64,000 nucleotides of DNA, taken from Rhodococcus sp. W8901. Its GTDB lineage: Bacteria; Actinomycetota; Actinomycetes; Mycobacteriales; Mycobacteriaceae. Made by a program: the position numbers and the translations under genes. Below, one piece after another: positions 17,339-26,242 of the stretch. The notes under the pieces are model-generated. The model ran no database searches, had not been told where the DNA came from, and saw only the letters and a list, made by a program, of their open reading frames with translations. Numbering within the stretch: the stretch's first letter is position 1; the number at the start of each line of letters is the position of its first letter. The stretch lies in NCBI RefSeq assembly GCF_013348805.1, contig NZ_CP054690.1, forward strand, positions 1,178,001 to 1,242,000. Reading direction: 5' to 3'.

Positions 17339-18115
17339 CTATACACGGGCGGTGTCGCGCCGGAACCGCCACACGGCACCGCCGACGAAGATCGTCAACC
17401 ACACGACGACGTTGACGATCCACGTCCACTGCACCGCATCTCCGGTGAGCGGGGCGTGCACGAGGTTGCCGATGCCGTACATGGGGGTGAACCGGGCGAT
17501 CGTCGCCCACACCGAACCGCCCTGCAGTGGCACGAACAGGCCGCCGCCGAACGCCAGCAGCGCCAGCCCGGGGCCGAGGATCTGCATGACGTTCTCGCTG
17601 GGGAGCAGGTAGCCCATGAACAGTCCGAAGGCCGCGAAGATCGACGAGCCGAGCCACGCGATCGCCGCAGTGGTCAACCACAGCGTGCCGTCCATGTGCG
17701 CCGAGGTGAACGCGCCGACCGCGTAGACGACCACGAGCGCGGCCAGTCCGAGCGTCATCGCGACGACGAGCTTGACGGCGATGTATGTGACGGGGGACAG
17801 GGGCGTCAGGCGCAGCTGTCGACTCCAGCCGGAAGCACGTTCCACCGAGACCATCGCGCCGCCGCCGGTGGTGGCGATCATCGCGCCGTACAGCGCCATG
17901 CTGATCATGATGTACGCGGTGACGTTTCCGCGCCCGGCACTCTCGTCCGCGTAGTCCTGGCCCAGCCCGAAGACGAGGAAGAACACGACCGGCATCACCA
18001 GTGTGAAGATCATGGTGCGGCGGTTGCGAAACAGGCGACGCAGTTCCAGGCGCAGCAGTGTGGGGTTGCAACCGCCCCAGCGGACGTTCCGGCATTCGGC
18101 GGCGAGGATGGTCAT
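17339..18115 (-). CDS. ABC-2 type exporter permease
   Basis: This 258-residue integral membrane protein of the ABC-2/DrrB family has a cytoplasmic N-terminal segment (LLRLELRRLFRNRRTMIF) followed by six hydrophobic spans. The last is followed by RFRRDTARV. It pairs with the ATPase encoded just upstream, with the two genes overlapping as ATGA. Such exporters carry antibiotics, lipids or peptides; the substrate is unknown. Confidence 0.87.
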   Translation of the reverse strand: MTILAAECRNVRWGGCNPTLLRLELRRLFRNRRTMIFTLVMPVVFFLVFGLGQDYADESAGRGNVTAYIMISMALYGAMIATTGGGAMVSVERASGWSRQLRLTPLSPVTYIAVKLVVAMTLGLAALVVVYAVGAFTSAHMDGTLWLTTAAIAWLGSSIFAAFGLFMGYLLPSENVMQILGPGLALLAFGGGLFVPLQGGSVWATIARFTPMYGIGNLVHAPLTGDAVQWTWIVNVVVWLTIFVGGAVWRFRRDTARV

Positions 18116-19056
18116 CGAATCTGTCCTTCGGCATGGTCGGTGGTGAGCGCGATGAATGCGTCTTCGAGCCCGCGGGAGACGATCTCGAGATCATGGGCAT
18201 CGGTGTGGGTGAGCAGGAATCGGGCGACGCCGTCGGTGTCCGACGAGTGCACCACGACGGACTGACCGCGCAGTTCGACGGCGTCGGCGTGCGGGATGGA
18301 CTGCAGCAGTTCGGTGCTCGCGCCGGGGAGCGTCGCGCGCAGGATACGGCCGGCCGTCAGCGCCTTGATCTCGGCGGTGGCGCCGTCCGCGACCACCCGG
18401 CCCTGCCGCACCAGCACGATGCGGTCGGCGTAGGCGTCGGCCTCCTCGAGGTAGTGGGTCGCGAATACGACGGTGCGGCCCGCGTCGGCGTCGGCACGGA
18501 TCGCCGACCAGAACTCGCGGCGCCCCTCGGCATCCATGCCGGCCGTCGGTTCGTCGAGCATGATCAGCGACGGGTCGGGCAGCAGCGCCATCGCGAACCG
18601 CAGACGCTGCTGCTGTCCACCGGAGCACTTGCGGACCGGGCGGGACGCGATGTCGAGGATCCCGGCCCGGCGCAGCACCTCGTCCACCGGGCGAGCGTTC
18701 GCGTACAGGCTCGCGGTCAACTGCACCGTCTCGCCGACCGTCAGCTCGGGAAGTAGGCCACCGGTCTGCATCACCGCCGACACCAGCCCGCGTGCGATGG
18801 CGGCGCGAGGGGTCGTCCCGCACACCTCGACGGTTCCCGAATCCGGTTGCGAGAGCCCGAGGATCATGTCGATCGTCGTGGTCTTCCCGGCGCCGTTGGG
18901 GCCGAGGAACGCCACCACCTCGCCGGGGCGGATCGCCAGGTCCAGGCCGCGAACGGCATGCACCCGGCCGAAATGCTTGTGGACGCCGGCCAGGTGCACC
19001 GCGTCGCTGCGGTGTGGGTCCCGTCGGGGCGTGGAGATCGGCTGCGCTGTGGTCAT
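18112..19056 (-). CDS. ABC exporter ATP-binding protein
   Basis: This 314-residue DrrA-like ATPase has Walker A GPNGAGKTT, Q-loop QTGGLLPELTV, signature CSGGQQQRLRF, Walker B LIMLDEPTAGMD and switch His in VFATHYLEEAD. A C-terminal extension (residues about 225-314) is typical of the drug/lipid exporter group. It is the first gene of the exporter-kinase-regulator operon. A TGACA-TT-TGTCA dyad lies 60 bases upstream of its start. Confidence 0.9.
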   Translation of the reverse strand: MTTAQPISTPRRDPHRSDAVHLAGVHKHFGRVHAVRGLDLAIRPGEVVAFLGPNGAGKTTTIDMILGLSQPDSGTVEVCGTTPRAAIARGLVSAVMQTGGLLPELTVGETVQLTASLYANARPVDEVLRRAGILDIASRPVRKCSGGQQQRLRFAMALLPDPSLIMLDEPTAGMDAEGRREFWSAIRADADAGRTVVFATHYLEEADAYADRIVLVRQGRVVADGATAEIKALTAGRILRATLPGASTELLQSIPHADAVELRGQSVVVHSSDTDGVARFLLTHTDAHDLEIVSRGLEDAFIALTTDHAEGQIR

Positions 19057-19115
19057 GCCTCCAATCTGCGCAATGCCGACCCGATCGCCCTCACACTTCC
19101 GTCACGAGCTACCCA

Positions 19116-19127
19116 TGACATTTGTCA
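19116..19127. promoter_or_regulatory. Operator-like dyad upstream of the ABC/two-component operon
   Basis: TGACATTTGTCA has 5-base arms TGACA/TGTCA around TT, at the position expected for a regulator of the leftward operon starting at 19056. DesR-like regulators beside ABC-2 exporters commonly bind dyads of this kind, so autoregulation is likely but inferred. Confidence 0.5.
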
Positions 19128-19228
19128 GGGATCGTCGGTAGCTCACCGACCTGCACCTCGGTGGGTCGCGGGAGTGTGATCGTCGTCTCGTTCGAGGGGG
19201 TCGGTGTGCGGCCGGCCGGGGCTGCCGC

Positions 19229-19234
19229 TACCCT
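19229..19234 (+). promoter_or_regulatory. -10 element of the aroG leader
   Basis: TACCCT fits the actinobacterial TAnnnT -10 box. It ends 7 bases before the GTG of the leader peptide, so transcription would start at or next to that codon and the leader peptide would be translated from a leaderless mRNA. Confidence 0.5.
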
Positions 19235-19241
19235 GGCAAAC

Positions 19242-19310
19242 GTGTCAGCGACCTATTTCTGGTTTAGCAGGCCGGCCCCGGGTGGGTCGGTCGGCGTAAC
19301 CACGCGCTGA
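19242..19310 (+). CDS. Aromatic-amino-acid leader peptide of DAHP synthase
   Basis: This 22-codon reading frame starts at GTG and encodes VSATYFWFSRPAPGG followed by SVGVTTR. The run Tyr-Phe-Trp-Phe at residues 5-8 senses all three aromatic amino acids. A GC-rich stem and terminator-like hairpin follow, and then aroG. Leader peptides with runs of aromatic residues control DAHP synthase genes by ribosome-mediated attenuation in Corynebacterium glutamicum. The same logic fits here: scarcity stalls the ribosome on the run and prevents the terminator from forming. Confidence 0.8.
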   Translation: MSATYFWFSRPAPGGSVGVTTR

Positions 19311-19317
19311 CAATCCA

Positions 19318-19357
19318 CCCCAGAGCCGGATGACAGACCGGCTCGCTGGGATTCTTC
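19318..19357 (+). terminator. Attenuator hairpin before aroG
   Basis: CCCAGAGCCGG (19319-19329) pairs with CCGGCTCGCTGGG (19338-19350) with a 2-base bulge, and ATTCTTC follows. GGGTGG within the leader-peptide coding region can pair with CCACCC (19315-19320), which overlaps the left arm, so it could act as an anti-terminator. Confidence 0.65.
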
Positions 19358-19399
19358 ACAGTCTTCGAGGGTCGGCCTGAGAACAGGAAACCGAACCCC

Positions 19400-20473
19400 A
19401 TGACCGTTATCGCCAATGATCAGCGTCTCGATGATCAGCGCACCGTCAGTATCAGCCCACTGGTCGCGCCGTCCGTCGTGCGTGCCGAGCACACCCCCGA
19501 CGAGGTGGCCGCCGCCACCGTGCGCTCGGGCCGTGCCGACACCGTCAACATCCTCAACGGCGACGACGACCGCCTCGTCGTCGTCGTGGGCCCGTGCTCG
19601 GTGCACGATCCCGAGGCTGCGATGGACTACGCGCGTCGTCTCGCCGCGAAGGCCGAGGAACTGCGCGACGACCTGCAGATCGTGATGCGCGTGTACTTCG
19701 AGAAGCCGCGCACCACGCTGGGCTGGAAGGGCCTGCTCAACGATCCGCACCTCGACGGCACCTACGACATCAACACCGGCCTGCGGATGGGCCGCAAGCT
19801 GCTGCTCGACATCTCCCGGCTGGGCCTGCCGGTCGGCTGCGAGTTCCTCGACCCGATCATCCCGCAGTACATCGCGGACCTGGTGACCTACGGCGCGATC
19901 GGTGCCCGGACCGCGGCCAGCCAGGTGCACCGTCAGCTGTGCAGCGCGCTGTCCATGCCGGTCGGCATCAAGAACTCCACCGAGGGCGACATCCAGGTCG
20001 CGGTCGACGGCACCCGCGCGGCGGCCGCCAGCCACGTGTTCCCCGGCACCGATCTCGAGGGCCAGGCGGCGCTGATCCACACGGTCGGCAACCCGGACTG
20101 CCACGTGATCCTGCGCGGTGGCACCGACGGACCGAACTACGACGCCGAGACGGTCGCGGACACCCTTGCGCGCCTGCGTAAGTCGGGTCTGCCCGAGCGC
20201 GTCGTGGTCGATGCCAGCCACGGCAACAGCCGCAAGGACCACAACAAGCAGGTCGACGTGGTCACCGACATCGCCGAGCGTATCGAGGCCGGCGAGAAGG
20301 GCATCGTCGGCATCATGCTCGAGAGCTTCATCGAGGCCGGGCGTCAGGACCTGACCCTCGGGCAGGCCGACGAACTCACCTACGGCCAGTCCATCACCGA
20401 CGCGTGCATCGACTGGGACACCACCGCAACGACCCTGGATCGACTCGCTGCCGCGGTGGCCGCGCGCCGCTGA
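19400..20473 (+). CDS. aroG: Class I 3-deoxy-7-phosphoheptulonate (DAHP) synthase
   Basis: This 357-residue enzyme condenses PEP and erythrose-4-phosphate in the first step of the shikimate pathway. It is the type I (AroFGH) class, shown by VVVVGPCSVHDPEAAMDYA, MRVYFEKPRTTLGWKGL, KNSTEGD, the HVILRGG strand, VDASHGNSRKDH and the metal-binding GIMLESFIEAG. Its expression should follow the aromatic leader peptide and attenuator upstream. No other shikimate gene is adjacent. A strong terminator lies 20 bases past the stop. Confidence 0.95.
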   Translation: MTVIANDQRLDDQRTVSISPLVAPSVVRAEHTPDEVAAATVRSGRADTVNILNGDDDRLVVVVGPCSVHDPEAAMDYARRLAAKAEELRDDLQIVMRVYFEKPRTTLGWKGLLNDPHLDGTYDINTGLRMGRKLLLDISRLGLPVGCEFLDPIIPQYIADLVTYGAIGARTAASQVHRQLCSALSMPVGIKNSTEGDIQVAVDGTRAAAASHVFPGTDLEGQAALIHTVGNPDCHVILRGGTDGPNYDAETVADTLARLRKSGLPERVVVDASHGNSRKDHNKQVDVVTDIAERIEAGEKGIVGIMLESFIEAGRQDLTLGQADELTYGQSITDACIDWDTTATTLDRLAAAVAARR

Positions 20474-20492
20474 GCCGAACACCGCACGCCAC

Positions 20493-20520
20493 GCACCCAC
20501 CCCGTGCCCGGGGTGGGTGC
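20493..20520 (+). terminator. Terminator of aroG
   Basis: GCACCCACCCC (20493-20503) pairs perfectly with GGGGTGGGTGC (20510-20520) around a 6-base loop just past the aroG stop. Confidence 0.75.
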
Positions 20521-20722
20521 GGCGGGTGTCTTCCGCACATGGTGGCGGATGCCACCATCGGCGCTTCGCGCGGCCGAGGCCAGCAGGTATCGGCGGTTCG
20601 GGGTGGTCGGTATCCCGATCGAGTCGGGCGAATGCCGCGAAGGACCCCTACGTTGGACAAGTGCCTTCTGCCGTCTGCACCCGATTCCGGCGCGCAGATA
20701 GCGCGGAAGGGAGTTCGCAGAA

Positions 20723-22567
20723 GTGAATCTGCGCAATGCTTGGCGTGCGATGAAGAAACCGGTGTTCGTGCCGGCCTCGATCGTGATCTTCGCGATGATC
20801 GCGTTTGCGGTGGTGTACTCGAGCGCCGCGGAGGGTGCGTTCGAATCGCTCAATCGGGTGATCTCCGACGGTGTCGGATGGTGGTACATCCTCGCCGCCA
20901 CCGGATTCGTGGTGTTCGCGCTGTACTGCGGGGTGAGCCGGATCGGCAACATCCGACTCGGGCGGGACGACGAGGAACCTGAATTCTCGGTCCTGTCCTG
21001 GTTCGCGATGCTCTTCAGTGCCGGTATGGGCATCGGTCTCGTGTTCTACGGTGTGGCAGAACCGCTTTCACACTACGTGAAACCGCCGGAGGCCGGTCGG
21101 GTCGCCGGCTCGTCCGACGCCGCCGCCAACCAGGCCATGGAACTGACCCTGTTCCACTGGGGCCTGCACGCGTGGGCCATCTACGTCGTCGTCGGCCTGG
21201 GTCTGGCGTACATGACCTACCGCAAGGGCCGTCCGCTCTCGGTGCGATGGCTGCTCGAGCCGCTTCTGGGTCGACGCCGTATCGAGGGCCCGATCGGGCA
21301 CGCGATCGACGTGGTCGCGATCGTGGGCACCCTGTTCGGTGTCGCGACCTCGCTCGGATTCGGGATCCAGCAGATCACCGCGGGTCTCGAGTACCTGGGG
21401 TGGGTGGAGGTCGACAACTGGCTGATCATTGCGCTGATCGCCGGCGTCACCGCGCTCGCGACGTTCTCGGTGGTGTCCGGGGTATCCAAGGGCCTCAAGT
21501 GGCTCTCCAACATCAACATGCTGCTCGCGGTGGCGCTCGCCGTGTTCGTCCTGCTGCTGGGGCCGACGCTGTTCATCATGCAGTCGTGGGTCCAGAACCT
21601 CGGCGGCTACATGCAGGCCCTGCCGAAGATGGCGCTGCGGACATCTCCGTTCGCGGAGGACGGATGGGCCGGGGCCTGGACCATCTTCTACTGGGGTTGG
21701 TGGATGAGTTGGGCGCCGTTCGTCGGCATGTTCATCGCCCGTATCTCCCGGGGCCGCACCATCCGCGAGTTCGTCTTCGGCGTGCTGCTCGCCCCCACCC
21801 TCGTCGGCTCGCTGTGGTTCACGATCTTCGGCGGCTCCGGCATTCTCCGCCAGCGCAACGACGGCGACATGCTCGGCGCCGACGGCGTCGTCGACACCAA
21901 CACGAGCCTGTTCACGCTCCTCGGCGGACTGCCACTGGCGACCGTGACCTGCCTCCTGGCGATCGCGATCGTGATCTTCTTCTTCGTGACCTCGGCCGAC
22001 TCGGGTTCCCTCGTCATCGACATCCTGTCGACGGGCGGCGACATGGGCACGCCGGTGCTGACGCGCGTCTACTGGGCGGTGCTCCAGGGGGTGGTCGCGG
22101 CGGTGCTGCTGCTGGTCGGCGGCAGCGGATCGCTGACGGTGTTGCAGACGGCGTCGATCGCGACGGCGGTGCCGTTCTCGGTGGTGCTGGTCCTCGCCTG
22201 CATCTCGATGCTCAAGGCGTTCCGATACGAGGTGGCCGCCGCACCGCGGTACGTCCGGATCTCGTCGGCCGGCGGGGACCGACCGGCCGAGGAGCGCGGG
22301 CGCCGGTCGGGCGTCTCGGCGACGCTGGCAGGGCTGACGGCGCCCCCGGCCGGGCGATCCGGCCCTGCCGGCGCACGGCACCGGGTCTTCGCGGTGCACG
22401 AGGTTCCGACCGGTGCGGTGAGCGTCGACCCGGACTCGGGTGCGGTGACGCTCGACGACGCCGCGCGGGCGACCGACCCGCTCGGCGGCGAGGTGTTCGA
22501 CACCCCGGAGTTCGCGGACTCGGCCGAGGGGCAGTCGCGGCAGCCTGCACGCGCAGAAACGCCGTAG
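20723..22567 (+). CDS. BCCT-family betaine/carnitine/choline transporter
   Basis: This 614-residue membrane protein has twelve hydrophobic spans and the BCCT hallmarks: SAGMGIGLVFYGVAEPL (unwound TM3 Gly-rich motif), the Trp-rich substrate segment FYWGWWMSWAPFVGMF, and FFVTSADSGSLV. The GMGIG motif is that of sodium-coupled betaine carriers such as BetP. The N-terminus lacks BetP's long acidic extension. The C-terminal tail of about 100 residues is acidic and disordered and may carry osmosensing regulation. The GTG at 20723 follows GGAAGGGAG. It is probably monocistronic. Confidence 0.9.
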   Translation: MNLRNAWRAMKKPVFVPASIVIFAMIAFAVVYSSAAEGAFESLNRVISDGVGWWYILAATGFVVFALYCGVSRIGNIRLGRDDEEPEFSVLSWFAMLFSAGMGIGLVFYGVAEPLSHYVKPPEAGRVAGSSDAAANQAMELTLFHWGLHAWAIYVVVGLGLAYMTYRKGRPLSVRWLLEPLLGRRRIEGPIGHAIDVVAIVGTLFGVATSLGFGIQQITAGLEYLGWVEVDNWLIIALIAGVTALATFSVVSGVSKGLKWLSNINMLLAVALAVFVLLLGPTLFIMQSWVQNLGGYMQALPKMALRTSPFAEDGWAGAWTIFYWGWWMSWAPFVGMFIARISRGRTIREFVFGVLLAPTLVGSLWFTIFGGSGILRQRNDGDMLGADGVVDTNTSLFTLLGGLPLATVTCLLAIAIVIFFFVTSADSGSLVIDILSTGGDMGTPVLTRVYWAVLQGVVAAVLLLVGGSGSLTVLQTASIATAVPFSVVLVLACISMLKAFRYEVAAAPRYVRISSAGGDRPAEERGRRSGVSATLAGLTAPPAGRSGPAGARHRVFAVHEVPTGAVSVDPDSGAVTLDDAARATDPLGGEVFDTPEFADSAEGQSRQPARAETP

Positions 22568-22682
22568 CCCACCACCGGGAGCGACCGGCGTAAGGTGAGC
22601 GGCGTTCGGGTCTGTCGACTCCACGGAGTGCGGGCATCACCGATCTCGTGCCCACGCATCCGTGATTCGGAAAGGATGCACT

Positions 22683-23735
22683 GTGGCGGAAAGTAAGCGG
22701 ACGATGCGCGCGGCGCGATTTCATGCGGATACGAAAACCAATGTGGTGGAGGATGTTCCGATCCCCGAGCCGGGTCCCGGTGAGGTCCTGGTCAAGGTCG
22801 CATTCTGCGGCATCTGTCATTCCGACCTGAGCCTGCTCGACGGTACCTTCCCGGCGATGCTGCCGGTGGTGACCCAGGGGCACGAATCGTCGGGCACCAT
22901 CGCCGCGCTGGGTCCCGGCGTCCAGGGCTGGCAGGTGGGCGACCGGGTGATCCCGTCCGCCGGCAAACCGGACATGAAGTGCCGCAACTGTCGTCGCGGC
23001 GACTTCACCAATTGTCTGAACATCCAGCTGATGGCCTTCGCCTACGACGGCGCCTGGGCCGAGTACACGGTGGCGCAGGCGGGTGGGCTCACGAGGGTGC
23101 CCGACAACGTTCCGCTCGAGCAGGCGGCACTGTTGGCCGACGCGGTCTCCACGCCGTTCGGCGCCGTGGTGGGGACCGGCCAGGTCAAGGTCGGCGAGTC
23201 CGTCGGAGTGTGGGGTGTCGGCGGGATCGGCACGCACATCGTGCAACTCGCGCGCCTGGTCGGGGCGGTCCCCATCATCGCCTTCGACATCAATCCCGTG
23301 GTCCGTGAGCGGGCCCTCGAACTCGGCGCCGACTTCGCATTCGACTCGCGTGACGAAAACCTGCGGGAGAAGGTGAGGGAGGCTACCGGCGGCAAGATGC
23401 TCGACGTCGCGTTCGATGCGGCCGGCCTCAAGGTCACCTCCGAGCAGGCCCTGAGCTGCCTGGACGTCGGCGGCCGGCTGGTGGTTGTCGGCATGAGCGG
23501 ACAGGACGTCTCGCTGGGATCGACCGCGGCGTTGGTGCTGTCCAAGAAGCACGTCATGGGGCACCTCGGCTACAACGTCGCCGACATCGAGACGCTGGCC
23601 CAGCTGGTGTCGCGCGGACGCCTGGACCTGTCCCGGTCGGTGAGCGAGATCATCCCGCTCGAGGATGTCGCGAAGGGCATCGAGAAGCTGCTGGGCCACG
23701 AGGGGAGCCCGATCCGAATTCTCGTGCAGCCCTGA
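22683..23735 (+). CDS. Zinc-dependent alcohol dehydrogenase (MDR family)
   Basis: This 350-residue medium-chain dehydrogenase has the catalytic zinc Cys and following His-Ser-Asp in CGICHSD, GHESSG with the second ligand, and a structural-zinc lobe (MKCRNCRRGDFTNC). In that lobe one of the usual four Cys positions appears to be Asp, so the second zinc may be weak or absent. The Rossmann motif is VWGVGGIGTHIVQLA. The substrate is unknown. The GTG at 22683 has AAAGGA 7 bases upstream, which favours it over the ATG at 22662. Confidence 0.85.
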   Translation: MAESKRTMRAARFHADTKTNVVEDVPIPEPGPGEVLVKVAFCGICHSDLSLLDGTFPAMLPVVTQGHESSGTIAALGPGVQGWQVGDRVIPSAGKPDMKCRNCRRGDFTNCLNIQLMAFAYDGAWAEYTVAQAGGLTRVPDNVPLEQAALLADAVSTPFGAVVGTGQVKVGESVGVWGVGGIGTHIVQLARLVGAVPIIAFDINPVVRERALELGADFAFDSRDENLREKVREATGGKMLDVAFDAAGLKVTSEQALSCLDVGGRLVVVGMSGQDVSLGSTAALVLSKKHVMGHLGYNVADIETLAQLVSRGRLDLSRSVSEIIPLEDVAKGIEKLLGHEGSPIRILVQP

Positions 23736-23787
23736 GTATCGGTCCCGTGCGCCGGATTCTGTCGGTGCCCGGCAGTAGCGTCGGCGC

Positions 23788-24213
23788 ATGGGATACGAAA
23801 TTCAGATCACAGTCGATTCGAAGGACCCGCACCTGCAGGCCAAGTGGTGGGCGAACGCGCTGGGCTGGCAGGTCGAGCCCAGCGACGAGCAGTTCATCCG
23901 AGGTCTCGTGGCGGCCGGTCACGCGCAGGAGTCCGACACCCTGGTGTTCGAGGGCGTACTCGTCTGGAGGGAGGGCGCGGCGATCCGCGACCCCGAGCAT
24001 CCGCAACGCCCGCGAATGCTCTTCCAGTTGGTTCCGGAGAGCAAGTCGGTGAAGAACCGGCTGCACCTCGATCTCCGCGTGGGGGATCGTCGCGAGGAGG
24101 TGGCGACCGAACTCGTCGCCGCCGGGGCGTCGATCCTCCACCGCGGGCAGCAGGGGCCGAGCATCTGGATCACGATGACGGACCCGGAGGGCAACGAGTT
24201 CTGCGTGAGCTGA
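23788..24213 (+). CDS. VOC-superfamily (glyoxalase-like) protein
   Basis: This 141-residue single-domain protein has the glyoxalase/bleomycin-resistance fold: the N-terminal strand QITVDSKDPHLQAKWWANALGW, RLHLDLRV in the second half, and a terminal ITMTDPEGNEFCVS with the family's typical Glu. It resembles Glyoxalase_6 (DUF-like) actinobacterial proteins of unknown substrate. It follows the alcohol dehydrogenase by 52 bases and is convergent with the esterase gene. Confidence 0.75.
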   Translation: MGYEIQITVDSKDPHLQAKWWANALGWQVEPSDEQFIRGLVAAGHAQESDTLVFEGVLVWREGAAIRDPEHPQRPRMLFQLVPESKSVKNRLHLDLRVGDRREEVATELVAAGASILHRGQQGPSIWITMTDPEGNEFCVS

Positions 24214-24229
24214 GCGGTCAGGCGGTCAG

Positions 24230-25306
24230 TCAGTGGCTTCCATGGGGCGCGAACGACAGACCCACCCGCAGGGCGCCGGCCGCCTCGAGCAGCGCGTCGA
24301 CGCCGGCGCGACCGTAGCCGGTGAGGTTCACGAAGGCGTGGACCAGTCCGCGGTGGACGCGCAGGGTCGTCGGCACCCCCGCTGCGCGGAGTCGCTCGGC
24401 GTACTCGAGGCCCTCGTCCCGCAGCACGTCGAAGCCCGAGATCGCGACGTAGGCGGGCGGCAGCCCGGTGAGGTCCGCGGCGAGGATCGGTGATGCGCGC
24501 GGATCGGTGCGGTCCTGTTCGTCGGGAACGTAGTGGCCTGTGTACCAATCCATCTGGGCTTCGGTGAGGAAGAAGCCGTCACTGAACAACCCGTACGACG
24601 GCCGCTTGGCCGTCATGTCCAGCCACGGGAAGAACAGCATCTGGAACGCCGGCCGGGTCGCGTCGGCGCGGGTGATCTGGGAGACCACCGCGGCGAGATT
24701 GCCGCCGGCGCTGTCACCGGCCACCGCAACACGGCCCGGGTCGATGCCGAGCGTGGACGCGTTCTGCACCGCGAAGCGGAATGCGGCCACCGCATCGTCC
24801 GCCGCGGCGGGAAACGCGTGTTCGGGCGCCAGTCGGTAGTCCACCGCCAGTACCGCGATCTCGGCGTGCCGGGCGAGGAACCGGCACAGCGAGTCGTGGC
24901 TGTCGAGGCTGCCGAGAACGAAACCGCCACCGTGGAAGTACACGAGGAGCGGCGCCGCCGCGGGCAGGCCCGCCGGACGGTACAGACGCGCGGGGATCGG
25001 TCCCGCGGGACCGGGAATCGTCACGGTCTCCACCGACGCCATCGGGATCGGGCGCCCGCTGACCAGCCTTGCCTCCATGTCGATCTGGGCACGGGACTGC
25101 TCGAGGGGCAGTTCCTCGAAGTCCGAGTCCGGGATCAGCGCGAGCATGCGCAGCATCAACTGGATCTCGGTGTTCAGTTCCTGGCCGTCGACCCGGATCG
25201 GACGGCCGGCGAGGGCCCGCTGGATCGGGGAGGGCAGCGAGCCGGCGATCGTGGCCGCGGTGCGGACCGCCGATTCGAGCAGCGACTCCAGCAGTGTCGT
25301 CTTCAT
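24230..25306 (-). CDS. Alpha/beta hydrolase, hormone-sensitive-lipase (family IV) esterase
   Basis: This 358-residue esterase has the oxyanion motif YFHGGGFVLGS, nucleophile Ser in GDSAGGNLAA, and the catalytic Asp and His in the C-terminal third (SGFDVLRDEGLEYA; LVHAFVNL). The first 80 residues form a helical cap region. There is no signal peptide, so it is cytosolic. Substrates of LipH/LipI-type relatives are short-chain esters. The ATG at 25306 lies 9 bases after AGAGGA. It is divergent from a TetR gene that may control it. Confidence 0.87.
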   Translation of the reverse strand: MKTTLLESLLESAVRTAATIAGSLPSPIQRALAGRPIRVDGQELNTEIQLMLRMLALIPDSDFEELPLEQSRAQIDMEARLVSGRPIPMASVETVTIPGPAGPIPARLYRPAGLPAAAPLLVYFHGGGFVLGSLDSHDSLCRFLARHAEIAVLAVDYRLAPEHAFPAAADDAVAAFRFAVQNASTLGIDPGRVAVAGDSAGGNLAAVVSQITRADATRPAFQMLFFPWLDMTAKRPSYGLFSDGFFLTEAQMDWYTGHYVPDEQDRTDPRASPILAADLTGLPPAYVAISGFDVLRDEGLEYAERLRAAGVPTTLRVHRGLVHAFVNLTGYGRAGVDALLEAAGALRVGLSFAPHGSH

Positions 25307-25507
25307 CGATGTTGGTCCTCTCACGGCGGGGCCCGAACGTCCGGCGTGCGGGTCTGCAAGCGAAGTCTGTCAACTGACCGACTTGGAAACAAGGGTGAAA
25401 GTGGACATCGGTCGAGTCGGCACATTCATTGCGCTTAACTCTGGTCCCCGGCGGGACCGGACACTACGCTGCCGACAACATTTGTGCGATGGTCGGGAAG
25501 GGTTGCA

Positions 25508-26116
25508 ATGCCATACGTTTCGGTCGAACAACGACGCAGAGACCTGATCGATGCAGCGATCCGCGTGACGGCCGACGTGGGGCTGGCAGCCGCCAGCACC
25601 CGGGCGATCTGCGCCGAGGCCGGCGTGCAGCAGAGCGTGTTCCACTACTGCTTCTCCTCGAAGGAGGAGTTGCTGCGAGAACTCACCCGTGAGGTGGTCG
25701 CGGGGATGGTCGAGACCGCGGTCGCGACCCTGCCACCCGGTGTCGACGTCCGGGAGTCGATCCACAAGGGGCTCTACGGGTTGTGGCGGATGGTGAGCGT
25801 ACAGCCCGAGAAACAGTTGGTGTTCTACGAATTGACGGTCGGGGCACTGCGTGAACCCAATCGCAGCGACATCCCCGAGTGGCAGTACCGCGAGTACTAC
25901 GCGTCGACCGGCACGTTCCTCGAGCGGCTCGCGGAGACTGCGGAAATCGAATGGACCGTACCGATTCCCGTGCTCAGTCGGATGGTTACGACGGCCATCG
26001 ACGGTCTCATCCTGGGATGGTTGGCAGACCGCCGGGCCGACGAGGTGGAGGCGTCGCTCGAGGCGTTCGCCGAGATGTTCGCCGGGCTGGCGGTTCGGCC
26101 CGTGGTGGTCGCCTAG
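25508..26116 (+). CDS. TetR-family transcriptional regulator
   Basis: This 202-residue regulator has a TetR N-terminal helix-turn-helix (QRRRDLIDAAIRVTADVGLA, then AEAGVQQSVFHYCFSSKEELL). The C-terminal helical domain is unlike the other TetR proteins in the window. I use the ATG at 25508 (MPYVSVEQ), not a GTG/ATG 24 bases upstream. The esterase gene diverges from it across about 200 bases in which I see no convincing dyad, so the regulatory link is contextual only. Confidence 0.8.
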   Translation: MPYVSVEQRRRDLIDAAIRVTADVGLAAASTRAICAEAGVQQSVFHYCFSSKEELLRELTREVVAGMVETAVATLPPGVDVRESIHKGLYGLWRMVSVQPEKQLVFYELTVGALREPNRSDIPEWQYREYYASTGTFLERLAETAEIEWTVPIPVLSRMVTTAIDGLILGWLADRRADEVEASLEAFAEMFAGLAVRPVVVA

Positions 26117-26242
26117 CCGTGTTCTGGGAACGTTGTGATCAAGCTGTCGTGCAGCAGGATTCGGTCGGTGCCGCGACTGTTGCTGTTGCGGGTCGTGACG
26201 TTGTTGACGAGAAGGTGCGTACATGCGAGCTCAGCTTGCTGG

